Shown here: positions 15,124 to 23,113 of the stretch, piece after piece
Position numbering within the stretch: the stretch's first letter is position 1
Layout: each line of letters begins with the position of its first letter
From: Nocardia stercoris
Lineage (GTDB): Bacteria > Actinomycetota > Actinomycetes > Mycobacteriales > Mycobacteriaceae
Assembly: GCF_003696265.1 (NCBI RefSeq)
Contig: NZ_RFFH01000014.1
Span: 62,001 to 126,000, forward strand
Length of the DNA stretch: 64,000 bases
Reading direction: 5' to 3'
The notes under the pieces: generated by a model
The model's input: the letters and a program-made list of their open reading frames with translations, nothing else
What the model was told of the DNA's origin: nothing
Database searches by the model: none
Translations under genes and position numbers: made by a program

Positions 15124-15226
15124 GGACCCATCGTCCCCGCGCGGCTGCCGGGAGCTGTCCCCGACGCACCGAGCGGGCCCGACCGAGTCGATCGGACCTA
15201 CCGGACGACTGCGACCCGAACGTTAT

Positions 15227-15252
15227 GTTACACGACATATATGTCGTGTAAC
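15227..15252. promoter_or_regulatory. Perfect 26-bp palindrome, MarR operator candidate
   Basis: A perfect 26-bp inverted repeat with no spacer. The arm is GTTACACGACATA and its reverse complement follows. It ends 8 bases before the hydrolase ATG, so a bound protein would block the transcription start or ribosome access. The downstream MarR gene is the obvious candidate ligand, and no ribosome binding site separates it from the ATG. Confidence 0.85.
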
Positions 15253-15260
15253 CTATTGCC

Positions 15261-16013
15261 ATGACCAACTCCCAACCCACCCTCGTTTTCATCCCCTGCT
15301 TCTCCGGCGCCCCCTGGAGCGCGGATCAACTGGCCCCGTACGGCGACCTGCCGGCGCGTACCTTGCGCCTACCCGAAGGCATCTCCGACATGGAGGAATA
15401 CGCCGATCATGTCGCCGCGGCGGTGGCCGACCTGGACGACTACGTGCTCGTCGGCGACTCGTTCGGCGCGAACGTCGCCCTGGCGCTGGCCGTGCGACAG
15501 CCGGCGGGCCTGCGCGCGCTGGTGATGTCGGGCGGCTTCGCCGCCAACCCGGTCTCGGCACCGTGGAAGGTGCTCATGCGCGGCATGCGCAATCTGCGCG
15601 GGCCGATCTACCGGCAACTGGTGCTGCGGGTCCACGCACACCGGCTGACCTCACCCTTCGACGGCGAGGGGCAGACCCCGTGGACAGCGGCCGACAGCCG
15701 AAAGCTGTTCCTGGACAACACTCCCGACACTTCGTTCGGCGCCCGGGTCGCCGCGGTACTGCACGCCGACTACATCGCCGCCCTGCCTCGCGTGCAGGTG
15801 CCCACCCTGATCCTCACCCCCGAGCACGACGAACTCGTCGGCGCGGACGCCGCCGCGATCATGCGCACGGGCATCCCCGATTCGCGCGAAGTGGTGTTGC
15901 CGCGCACCGGCCACATGTTCCGGTTCTCCCATCCGGCCACCTACGCTGGCGTGGTGCAGACCTTCCTCACCGAAACCCTCACCGACGCGATGCCGGGCGA
16001 TGCGGCGCGCTGA
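15261..16013 (+). CDS. Alpha/beta hydrolase
   Basis: A 250-residue hydrolase with nucleophile elbow GDSFG (Ser about residue 69). The Asp is in TPEHDELV, and the His is in LPRTGHMFRFSHPATYA. The oxyanion region is FIPCFSGAPW in place of the usual HGxP. The substrate is unknown. The ATG at 15261 lies just behind a 26-bp palindrome without a recognisable Shine-Dalgarno sequence, so the transcript may be nearly leaderless. It overlaps the MarR gene by 14 bases, which points to a two-gene, MarR-controlled detoxification or catabolic operon. Confidence 0.85.
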   Translation: MTNSQPTLVFIPCFSGAPWSADQLAPYGDLPARTLRLPEGISDMEEYADHVAAAVADLDDYVLVGDSFGANVALALAVRQPAGLRALVMSGGFAANPVSAPWKVLMRGMRNLRGPIYRQLVLRVHAHRLTSPFDGEGQTPWTAADSRKLFLDNTPDTSFGARVAAVLHADYIAALPRVQVPTLILTPEHDELVGADAAAIMRTGIPDSREVVLPRTGHMFRFSHPATYAGVVQTFLTETLTDAMPGDAAR

Positions 16014-16458
16014 ACACCTCCGCTTCGCGATCCTGGCCGCCCAACGCGAGGGCAATAGAGCGCTCGCCCAGGCACTCAAACCGCTCGGCGTCACCCCGTC
16101 GCAAGCCGAGGTGCTACGCCTGCTGCAACAACGAGGCCCGTTGTCGCTCAACGGAATCGGCCAGCTGCTGGTCTGCGAGAGCGGCAACAGCCCCAGCCGG
16201 CTGGTCGACCGCATGGTCGGCCTCGGCCTGGTCGACCGCCGCACCGCGGCCGAAGACCGCCGCCATATCGAGGTCACCCTGACCCCCGAGGGCGTTCGCG
16301 TCGCCACCGCTGTCGCCGAGATCGAGCAGAACCTCTACGCCATGATCGATACGGTCGCCGAAGGCCACGACACCGACGCGCTCCTGAACTTCATCCACAG
16401 CTTCGTCGACGACCTGCCCTCCGGCCAGGCACTGGCCCGCCGCCTCGACGACGAATGA
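16000..16458 (+). CDS. MarR family transcriptional regulator
   Basis: A 152-residue winged-helix regulator. The DNA-recognition region is LSLNGIGQLLVCESGNSPSRLVDRMVGLGLVDRRTAAEDRRHIEVTLT, including the DRR wing typical of MarR. A Cys in LLVCESG near the recognition helix could be a redox sensor, though this is speculative. The gene starts inside the end of the hydrolase gene (14-base overlap), so the two are co-translated. Autorepression through the perfect palindrome at 15227-15252 is inferred. Confidence 0.9.
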   Translation: MRRAEHLRFAILAAQREGNRALAQALKPLGVTPSQAEVLRLLQQRGPLSLNGIGQLLVCESGNSPSRLVDRMVGLGLVDRRTAAEDRRHIEVTLTPEGVRVATAVAEIEQNLYAMIDTVAEGHDTDALLNFIHSFVDDLPSGQALARRLDDE

Positions 16459-16473
16459 CACCCTGATCGAGCG

Positions 16474-16968
16474 CTACCGGGTGCGCTCGGCGACGATCTG
16501 CTCACGCAGGATGTCCCCGTGCCCCGCGTGCCGCGCGAGTTCCTCGATCATGTGCAGGTAGACCCACCGCAGACTCACGGCCTCACCACGCGAATTCGGC
16601 TTGGTGTCATCGAGTTCCATACCGGCAGCGATCTCACGCGACCGTGCGCAGGCCCGTTCGAACTCGGCGATCACACTCTCGAGCGTCTCGTCGTCCGCGA
16701 CCGCGAAGCTCTCCGTCCCCGGACTCGCGGAACCGTCACACTCGGATTCGCTCAGCCCCGACAGAAACCGCTGGAACCAGAACCGCTCCGCCACCGCGGC
16801 ATGCTTGACCAACCCGATCGGCGTCGTCGCCGACACCACCAGCTGCCGACGAGACTCGTTCTCCGACAAACCTTTCGCAGTCTCGATCAACGCCGCCCGA
16901 TTCCGGTCGAGCATGTTCTCCACCAGCGCCCGCTCGGGCCCATCGGTGATCCGTGCCGGTCCTGCCAT
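16474..16968 (-). CDS. DinB/DUF664 family protein
   Basis: A 164-residue four-helix bundle protein. It shows LVVSATTPIGLVKHAAVAERFWFQRFL with the first metal His, and LRWVYLHMIEELARHAGHGDILRE with the second and third His. This His triad is the divalent-metal site of the DinB_2/DUF664 family, several of which are mycothiol-dependent in actinobacteria. The start MAGPARITDG at 16968 is preceded by GAGGAT. It is convergent with the MarR gene. Confidence 0.85.
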   Translation of the reverse strand: MAGPARITDGPERALVENMLDRNRAALIETAKGLSENESRRQLVVSATTPIGLVKHAAVAERFWFQRFLSGLSESECDGSASPGTESFAVADDETLESVIAEFERACARSREIAAGMELDDTKPNSRGEAVSLRWVYLHMIEELARHAGHGDILREQIVAERTR

Positions 16969-17092
16969 TACCCGATCCTCCCCCTGCCGCCGTCGCCTTC
17001 CGCAACCCCACCGAGCGCGCAGGACGACCTCACCACAGTTCCGACACAAGGCGGACCTCTCCCGTCGTCATCCAACGGGAGAGGGTGCACAG

Positions 17093-17166
17093 TGCCCCCG
17101 GCCAGGCTCGAACTGGCAACCAGCTGGTTATGAGTCAGCGGCTCTAACCGATTGAGCTACAGGGGC
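17093..17166 (-). tRNA. tRNA with CAT anticodon (elongator Met or Ile2)
   Basis: 74 nt fold into a cloverleaf. Acceptor GCCCCTG pairs with CGGGGGC, the D-arm is GCTC..GAGC, the anticodon loop is CTCATAA, and the T-arm is CCAG-TTCGAGC-CTGG (one terminal pair imperfect), with discriminator A. CCA is not encoded. It is not an initiator (the first pair G1-C72 is Watson-Crick). A CAT anticodon may be Met or, after lysidine modification, Ile for AUA codons. The acceptor GCCCCT resembles Ile2 tRNAs, but identity is left open. Confidence 0.9.
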
Positions 17167-17384
17167 GTGCGCGGGCAGATTACCAAGGCAACAATAGCCG
17201 GGCCAATTGTCGACGGCCACCGGACGACGGTTTCCTGGCATATTGATCGGGGCACCGATCAGCCAGGGCGGCGGGTTCGGGTCAGTCACGTCGATGCGCA
17301 ATTCGATTGCCGCAGTATGCATCACCCGGGGTGAGGACTCGCACGACTTGAGATCACGAATCAGGAACGTCAATACTTCAGATC

Positions 17385-17912
17385 ATGATTGAACGCGCCC
17401 GTCTCACGCAGTGCACCACCCAACTCGGCCTCGCTGCCGCCACCACTGCGGCCGTCCTCGCAGGTGCGCCCAATGCGGTCGCCGATGTCACCGCGAACGG
17501 CCTGGCCGCGCCCACTTGCCCGATCGTCGTCGGTCCCGACGCAACGCCGGGTACGCCCGGGCCGGTGCCCATCACCGTCGCCACTCAGCCGGGGGTAGGC
17601 GTCGAATTGGTCGACACCGTCGAGGCCGTCGTCAACGGCGGCCCGGCAGTTCGAACCACAACCGACCTCGGCCACACGGCGGGTGGGGCAGGGTTCACGC
17701 TGACCGTGCCTTGGGCCGCGACACTCGGCGACCACACGATCACGGGCACCCTGGACAACGGCGCCAAGGTCGGCCCACTGAAGATCAGCGTCCTCGAACA
17801 CAGCACTACGCCATACGTCGGCGGGTGCACGCAGTCCACTGTCGGCAGCGCGGCCGGCACTCCCATCATCGGTCCATGGGTGACCGCGCTCGGGCTCGGC
17901 GGCCTCAGCTGA
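17385..17912 (+). CDS. Secreted protein with Ig-like features, unknown function
   Basis: 175 residues. A signal-like N-terminus (LTQCTTQLGLAAATTAAVLAGAPNAVA) is followed by a beta-rich mature part with two Cys (PTCPIVVGPD near the start and YVGGCTQS near the end) and the segment WAATLGDHTITGTLDNGAKVG. This resembles the W-x-H-x-DNG landmarks of the three Ig-like proteins at 9964-12090. Homology to them is only suggested. AGGAACG precedes the ATG. No GTGAAA-type inverted repeat was seen upstream. Confidence 0.7.
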   Translation: MIERARLTQCTTQLGLAAATTAAVLAGAPNAVADVTANGLAAPTCPIVVGPDATPGTPGPVPITVATQPGVGVELVDTVEAVVNGGPAVRTTTDLGHTAGGAGFTLTVPWAATLGDHTITGTLDNGAKVGPLKISVLEHSTTPYVGGCTQSTVGSAAGTPIIGPWVTALGLGGLS

Positions 17913-17933
17913 GTCGACTACGGGCAGGCGCGC

Positions 17934-18293
17934 TCATCGCAGTGGCAGCTCCACGAACGGGTCCGTGACCCCGATTTCCCGCAGTAGCAACACATCTCGC
18001 CGGGCGATCTCGGCCAGTGCGCGTTGCAGGTGCGCTGCCTGCGCGCGGCGGGAGTCGTCGACCGCACTGGTGTAGCCGATCAATACGTTGCGGGACAGCA
18101 CCTTTCGGGCGAGGTCCACGACCGTGTCGAATTCCTCGGTGAGCAGTGCCCGGTTCGAGGTGGACAGCGTGGTGTGGGACAGTTCCTCCTGTACGGCCAC
18201 GACGCGGGTGGCCAGGGCCAGGGCGTCGTCGGCGGTCACCGCCCGGTGGCCTGCGGCTACTGCGTCCCGAATGTGTTGCTCCAGCGACTCCAT
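17934..18293 (-). CDS. 119-residue helical protein, paralogue of 18415-18774
   Basis: An all-alpha protein with no recognised family. The blocks TADDALALATRVVAVQEELS, VVDLARKVLSRNVLIG and AHLQRALAEIARRDVLL align with the next gene's TVAEALAFANRVAALQDQVD, AVELGRSALARTILGS and AALQRELAAIGRRYRM. No signal peptide or membrane segment is seen, so it is probably cytosolic. Both proteins are exactly 119 residues when the start with a ribosome binding site is used for the partner. The two genes are 121 bases apart in the same direction. Confidence 0.65.
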   Translation of the reverse strand: MESLEQHIRDAVAAGHRAVTADDALALATRVVAVQEELSHTTLSTSNRALLTEEFDTVVDLARKVLSRNVLIGYTSAVDDSRRAQAAHLQRALAEIARRDVLLLREIGVTDPFVELPLR

Positions 18294-18414
18294 GCGGTTC
18301 CCCTACCGGTGAGCCCGGGGCCACGAATCCCCGGTGTCCGTACAGTGTCCGCGTTACCCGGTTCGCGCGGAGGAGTTCGCCCTGCATTCGCGAACAGGGG
18401 CCTCGACAGGGTGC

Positions 18415-18774
18415 TCAGTACACGGTTCGTTTACCCCAGGTGTTGCGGGCCGACGGGACGACCACCTTCGCCATGCGGTAGCGGCGGCCGATGGCGGCGA
18501 GCTCGCGCTGGAGGGCGGCCGCGTCGGCGCGGGCGGTGGCGTCCACGCCGGGACAACTACCGAGGATGGTGCGAGCGAGAGCCGAACGGCCCAGTTCCAC
18601 GGCACGTTCCATGCCGGCGCAGACACTGGGCCGTTCGTCCTCCGGCAGATCGGCGTTATCGACCTGGTCCTGGAGCGCCGCCACCCGGTTGGCGAACGCC
18701 AGCGCCTCGGCGACCGTCGACACACGGCCGCCGTCGATGATTACCGAACGAATGCTCTCGGCGAGCAACGCCAC
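18415..18774 (-). CDS. 119-residue helical protein, paralogue of 17934-18293
   Basis: The GTG at 18774 is chosen because AGGAGG lies 6 bases before it. An upstream in-frame GTG (18789) would put that ribosome binding site inside the gene. The result has exactly the length of its paralogue, supporting the choice. The sequence begins VALLAESIRSVIIDGGRVSTVAEALAFANRV and continues with a conserved helical core, and it has two Cys (PSVCAG, GSCPG) the paralogue lacks. The tail is basic (NTWGKRTVY). Function is unknown. Confidence 0.65.
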   Translation of the reverse strand: MALLAESIRSVIIDGGRVSTVAEALAFANRVAALQDQVDNADLPEDERPSVCAGMERAVELGRSALARTILGSCPGVDATARADAAALQRELAAIGRRYRMAKVVVPSARNTWGKRTVY

Positions 18775-18934
18775 CGGGATCCTCCTCACAAGCCACCCCC
18801 CAAGCGACCGCCGGCCAGTCGCAAGTCGCGATCATTGTCCGACGGAGCGGATCCGTTCCGGACAATTTTCACGAAACATCAGCATATCGAACCTTCCAGT
18901 GCTGGAATACGAGTGGTCAGCCGCTCGCCGCGCC

Positions 18935-19918
18935 TCAGTGCGCGCCGACGGTGAGCACTGTCCGCCCCACGGCCGTCCGGGATTCGATGGCGGCGTGGGC
19001 CTGTGCCGCCGCTTCCATCGGGAATATTTGCCCGACAGTAACTTTCAGGTTTCCGGCCGCCGCGGCGGCAATCGCCGACGCGCCCAGGGCGGGCCAGTCC
19101 AGGTCGCCGGCGAGCATGTCCGGCAACAATGTGACAGCGAGGCCCCGCGCGGCCGCGTCCGCCGGATCGACGGCGGCGAAACCGCCTGCGGCATTGCCGT
19201 ATCCGAAGAATCGGGACCCGGCGATCGCCGCGGCTTCCTTGCCGACGACACCGCCGGCGCCGTCGAATACCACGTCGACAGCACCGATCTCGGTGGCCCA
19301 GCCCGGCACGGTGTAGTCGACGACCTGCGCCGCCCCGAGCTCCCGGGCGAGTTCGAGTTTGGCCGGACTCGCCGCGGCGATCACCGTCGCGCCCGCGGCC
19401 GCCGCCAGCTGGATCAGCAGCGCGCCGAGACCACCGCCCGCGGCGGTCACCAGCACCCGCTCCCCCGCACGCACGGCCGCGACCTGTGCGACGGCCATGG
19501 CGGTGCGCCCGTCGTGGATGAGCGCGGCGGCGGTGACGAAGTCCAGTTCGGCCGGCACCACGAGCAGATCGTCCGCCACGGCCAGGGCGCGCTCGGCGTA
19601 ACCGCCGGTCGGGACGCCGCCGCCGATTCCGCTCGCGGCGGTGTGCGCGGCGACCCGGGTCCCGATCAGCGCGGGGTCCACGTCCGGGCCGACCGCCGCG
19701 ACCACACCGGCCACCGCGCCGCCGGGCACGTACGGCGGCGCGACCGGGAAGAACTGCGTACCCCACCCCGACCGCAGCCGGGTGTCGAGGAACATGACGT
19801 CCGCGGCTGCGACGTCGATCACCACCTGCCCGGGGCCGGGCGTCGGGTCGGCCGCCTCGACGACGGTCAGGACGTCGGGTCCACCGAACGACTGTGCTTC
19901 CACTGCAAGCATTTCCAC
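18935..19918 (-). CDS. Quinone-oxidoreductase-like medium-chain dehydrogenase (MDR)
   Basis: A 327-residue zinc-independent MDR enzyme. It has a GroES-like N-domain (GPGQVVIDVAAADVMFLDTRLRSG, PYVPGGAVAGVVAAVG) and an NADPH Rossmann fold with AAGGGLGALLIQLAAAAGATVIAAA in place of the usual AAAGGVG. The zinc-ligand Cys residues of alcohol dehydrogenases are absent. The predicted reaction is NADPH-dependent reduction of quinones or enones in the cytosol. It stands alone between the 119-residue paralogues and the TerC leader, with no regulator adjacent. Confidence 0.88.
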   Translation of the reverse strand: MEMLAVEAQSFGGPDVLTVVEAADPTPGPGQVVIDVAAADVMFLDTRLRSGWGTQFFPVAPPYVPGGAVAGVVAAVGPDVDPALIGTRVAAHTAASGIGGGVPTGGYAERALAVADDLLVVPAELDFVTAAALIHDGRTAMAVAQVAAVRAGERVLVTAAGGGLGALLIQLAAAAGATVIAAASPAKLELARELGAAQVVDYTVPGWATEIGAVDVVFDGAGGVVGKEAAAIAGSRFFGYGNAAGGFAAVDPADAAARGLAVTLLPDMLAGDLDWPALGASAIAAAAAGNLKVTVGQIFPMEAAAQAHAAIESRTAVGRTVLTVGAH

Positions 19919-20026
19919 TTCTCCTCAGGTGTGTAGCGCCCTCCGGAGACCACCCTGCTACCTGAAGCTAGGTTGAGGTCAAGACCGCCCTGAGTTGGCG
20001 TTCGACGACGTCGCTGGGCTACCGTT

Positions 20027-20135
20027 GACCTATCGAGGGGAGTATTTCCCGAACGTCATCCCGGTCAACACGGTCGCCAACGGCGGCGGCCCCGGGACGG
20101 CCCCCGAAATCTTCGGGTGAAAGAGACCTCGGGTC
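20027..20135 (+). promoter_or_regulatory. yybP-ykoY-type Mn2+ riboswitch upstream of terC
   Basis: The leader contains the family's hallmark boxes in order: GGGGAGTA, GTCAACA and GAGACC. The closing stem P1 forms between GACC..CGAGG (20027-20038) and CCTCG-GGTC (20127-20135). A further hairpin (CCCGAAATCTTCGGG, about 20103-20117) lies inside. In other bacteria this class binds Mn2+ and turns on exporters including TerC/Alx proteins, as found immediately downstream here. Control at the level of transcription or translation cannot be decided, since no T-run follows and the GAGGAG is about 12 bases beyond P1. Confidence 0.82.
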
Positions 20136-20159
20136 ATTCGTCGTACCCGAGGAGCATCG

Positions 20160-21167
20160 TTGACATCGTTCACCCTGGCCGCCGCCGAATCCGGCAGCCT
20201 GCACACGATCGGCAGCCCCTGGCTGTGGACCGCCACCATCGTGGGCGTGCTGATCCTGCTGACGCTGGACTTCCTGGTCACCCGCCGGCCGCACGAGGTA
20301 TCGATGCGCGAGGCTATAGGGTGGACGGCCTTCTATATCGCGCTGCCGCTGGCGTTCACGCTGCTGCTGTGGCGGATGCACCACAGCACGGCCGCGTCCG
20401 AGTTCCTCACCGGCTATCTGCTGGAGAAGTCGCTGTCGGTGGACAACCTGTTCGTCTTCATGCTGCTGCTGACCGCGTTCGCCGTGCCCGCGCGGCTGGC
20501 GCAGCGCGTCCTGCTGTTCGGGATCGCGGGTGCGCTGATCCTGCGCTCGATCTTCATCGCACTGGGCGCGGCCGCGCTGGAGAGCCTGGACTTCGCGTTC
20601 CTGCTGTTCGGCGGGATCCTGCTGGTCACGGCCGTGAAACTGGCCCGGGACGCGGTCGGCGGCCACGGCCCGGAAGTCGACATCTCGTCCATGCGCTCGG
20701 TCAAGCTCCTGCGCCGGCTCATGCCGGTCACCGACGACTACCAGGGCACCCGGATGCTGACCCGCGTCGGCGGCGCCCGGGCACTGACCCCGCTGGCACT
20801 GGTCGTGACCGCCGTGATGGGTGCCGACGTGGTCTTCGCCGTCGACTCGATCCCCGCGGTCTACGGCGTGACCGGCGACCCGTACCTGGTGTTCGCCACC
20901 AACGCGTTCGCGCTACTGGGCCTGCGCGCCCTGTACTTCGTGCTGAGCGCGGCCCTGTCGCGGCTGGTGCACCTGGCCTACGGCCTGGCGGTGATCCTGG
21001 GCTTCATCGGCGTCAAGCTGGTCCTGCACTGGGCGCACGGTATCTGGTCCGGCGTGCCCGAAATCCCGACGGCCGCTTCACTGCTCGTCATCGTCGTCAC
21101 CTTGGCGGTGGTCACCGCCACCAGTATGTGGTCGACCCGCGACACCGAGCGCGCACCCGCCGCCTGA
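20160..21167 (+). CDS. TerC family integral membrane protein, probable Mn2+ exporter
   Basis: A 335-residue protein with about 9 transmembrane segments. The TerC/Alx motifs include LEKSLSVDNLFVF in an early helix and MGADVVFAVDSIPAVYG in a later one. Acidic residues within the membrane (EKSLSVDN, DSIPA) are the family's metal-transport positions. The start is TTG at 20160, the only start close to the GAGGAG at 20149-20154. The gene is preceded by a manganese riboswitch, which together with family knowledge implies export of excess Mn2+ for cell-surface enzymes or detoxification. Original TerC annotations as tellurite resistance are probably secondary. Confidence 0.9.
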   Translation: MTSFTLAAAESGSLHTIGSPWLWTATIVGVLILLTLDFLVTRRPHEVSMREAIGWTAFYIALPLAFTLLLWRMHHSTAASEFLTGYLLEKSLSVDNLFVFMLLLTAFAVPARLAQRVLLFGIAGALILRSIFIALGAAALESLDFAFLLFGGILLVTAVKLARDAVGGHGPEVDISSMRSVKLLRRLMPVTDDYQGTRMLTRVGGARALTPLALVVTAVMGADVVFAVDSIPAVYGVTGDPYLVFATNAFALLGLRALYFVLSAALSRLVHLAYGLAVILGFIGVKLVLHWAHGIWSGVPEIPTAASLLVIVVTLAVVTATSMWSTRDTERAPAA

Positions 21168-21176
21168 TCGGATGCC

Positions 21177-21222
21177 GACCGTTCGACGGTCGTGGGCGCG
21201 CGCCCGCGACCGTCGAACGGTC
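21177..21222. terminator. Long bidirectional hairpin between terC and ephD
   Basis: A perfect 16-bp stem (21177-21192 with 21207-21222) around a GC-rich 14-nt loop. It lies 9 bases beyond each of the convergent terC and ephD stop codons. There is no U-run, so factor-assisted termination is likely. Confidence 0.75.
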
Positions 21223-21230
21223 GCCGCGGC

Positions 21231-23063
21231 TCAGATCAGCTTGACCCGGGCCGCTACGGCCCGCACCACGCCGGGCGCGAACCGCTGCGCCCGGTACTGC
21301 AGGTGCGATTCCGGAGTGACCGGCACGATGTCGCGGCCGCGCTCGACGGCCCGCACGATATGTTCGGCGACCTTCTCCGGCCCGTAGCGCCGCGCCCGGT
21401 ACAGCTTGTCGAAGTGCTGCTGCTTGGCGGCCTCGTCGTCCGCGGACAGGCCCGCGAACCGGGTGTTGGACACGATGTTGGTGTGCACGATGCCGGGGCA
21501 GATGGTGTGGACTTCGACGCCCTTGCCGGCCAATTCGGTGCGCAGGCAGTCGGAGAACATGAACACCGCCGACTTGCTGGTCGAATAGGCGCTGAAGTCC
21601 CGCTGCGGGGTGTACGCGGCCATGCTGGACAGGTTCACGATATGACCGCCCAAGCCGCGCTCGGCCATCGCGGAACCGAAACTGCGGCAACCGTTCACGA
21701 CGCCACCGAGGTTGATCCCCAGCACCCGGTCGAACTCCTCCGGCGTGGTGTCGAAGAAGCCGCCGGCCTGGCCGACCCCGGCATTGTTGACCAGGATGTC
21801 GGGCACACCGTGCGCGGCCAGCACCGTCGCGGCGTGCTCGGCGACGGCGTCCCGGTCGGCCACGTCCAGGGCGTAGGCGTGCGCGGTGCCACCGGCGGCC
21901 ACGACCAGGTCGACGGTCTCCTTGACGGCATCGAGGTTGATGTCGGAGAGCACCAGCTCCGCGCCGCGACGGGCGAAGGCGAGCGCGGTCTCGCGGCCGA
22001 TCCCGCTACCGGCGCCGCTGATCACGACCAGCTGGTCTTCGAACGACCGCCGCCGCGGGCCCACCTCGGCGCGGCGCAGCGTGCGCGGCAGCTCACCGGA
22101 GGCGAGGCCGTCGATCAGCTCGCGGGTCGCGGTGGCCAGCAGTTCGGGGTGCGAATAGGGCAGCCAGTGGCCACCGGCGACCTCGCGCCGGAACAGGGTG
22201 CGCGTCCAGCGCGGGGTGTCCTCGTAGCTCGCCGGGCGAACGGCGATATCGCGGCGCGCGATGACGAGCTGCACCGGAACCCGGGTGTGCCGCTCACGCG
22301 GTCCGGTCAGGCGCTGCAGGATGTTGGCCCGGTAGATCCGCATGCCGTCGAAGAAGTCGCGGTGGAATTCGGGGCCGAGCTTGATGTTGTCCGGGGAGGT
22401 CTCGTTGATCAGGCCGACGAACCGCTTCCACACCGGGGCCGGCGACAGCGGCGTGAACGCCACCTTCCCCACGACCGGGGTCATGAACAGGAAGGTGTAC
22501 CAGGACGACGCCAGCTGGGTGATCGGCCCCCAGGCCGCGCCGCGCGCCATCTTGTCGCGGATCCACTGCCCGAGGTGGTCGAGGTTGGGACCCGATACCG
22601 AGGTGAACGAGGCGATGCGACCGTCGGCGCGGTCCTCGCACACCGCCTCCCACATCTGCACCGAACCCCAGTCGTGGGCGAGCACGTGCACCGGCCGGTC
22701 CGGGCTCACCGCGTCGGCGACGGCGAAGAAGTCGTTCGCGTATTCGGAGATCCGGTAGTCGGCGGTGCGGTCGGTCCGGGTGGAGCGGCCGTGGCCGCGG
22801 GTGTCGTAGGTGACGACGTGGTAGCGGTCGGCCAGCAGTGGGACCACCCGGTCCCACAGATGGTGGTCGTCGGGCCAACCATGAACCAGCACAACAGTTT
22901 CCCGGTCTCCATGCGCAGTTTCCCGGGGGCCTGCGTGGTCACGCTCCGCTACCGCCTCCGGCCCCTGACGGGAAACTGCGGACGAATCACCGTATTCGTA
23001 GACGGCCAGGTCGAATTCACCGTTGCGGACCACCCGTTCGGCGGTCACGAGCTGATCGGTCAC
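21231..23063 (-). CDS. ephD: EphD-like fusion: alpha/beta epoxide hydrolase plus short-chain dehydrogenase
   Basis: 610 residues in two domains. The N-terminal hydrolase has HGWPDDHHLW (oxyanion), nucleophile Asp in LAHDWGSVQ and His in GGHWLPYSHPE. The C-terminal SDR has GAGSGIG for NAD(P), NNAGV, and catalytic Ser/Tyr/Lys in NLSSMAAYTPQRDFSAYSTSK. M. tuberculosis EphD (Rv2214c) has the same fusion and has been linked to oxygenated mycolic acids. The GTG at 23063 follows GAGGAG and is preferred to the ATG at 23159, which would run into the next gene. It is last in a three-gene operon. Confidence 0.9.
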   Translation of the reverse strand: MTDQLVTAERVVRNGEFDLAVYEYGDSSAVSRQGPEAVAERDHAGPRETAHGDRETVVLVHGWPDDHHLWDRVVPLLADRYHVVTYDTRGHGRSTRTDRTADYRISEYANDFFAVADAVSPDRPVHVLAHDWGSVQMWEAVCEDRADGRIASFTSVSGPNLDHLGQWIRDKMARGAAWGPITQLASSWYTFLFMTPVVGKVAFTPLSPAPVWKRFVGLINETSPDNIKLGPEFHRDFFDGMRIYRANILQRLTGPRERHTRVPVQLVIARRDIAVRPASYEDTPRWTRTLFRREVAGGHWLPYSHPELLATATRELIDGLASGELPRTLRRAEVGPRRRSFEDQLVVISGAGSGIGRETALAFARRGAELVLSDINLDAVKETVDLVVAAGGTAHAYALDVADRDAVAEHAATVLAAHGVPDILVNNAGVGQAGGFFDTTPEEFDRVLGINLGGVVNGCRSFGSAMAERGLGGHIVNLSSMAAYTPQRDFSAYSTSKSAVFMFSDCLRTELAGKGVEVHTICPGIVHTNIVSNTRFAGLSADDEAAKQQHFDKLYRARRYGPEKVAEHIVRAVERGRDIVPVTPESHLQYRAQRFAPGVVRAVAARVKLI

Positions 23064-23113
23064 TGGGAACTCCTCGATGCCGGTGGCCCGGCGGACAGTT
23101 CGGACAGGGATGG

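Noticed and set aside
17093..17166. Assignment of the CAT tRNA as initiator tRNA
   Set aside because: The first acceptor pair is Watson-Crick G-C and the anticodon stem lacks the three G-C pairs of initiators.
20160..21167. Tellurite resistance as the main role of the TerC protein
   Set aside because: There are no other ter genes nearby and a Mn2+ riboswitch precedes the gene, so manganese export is the better reading.
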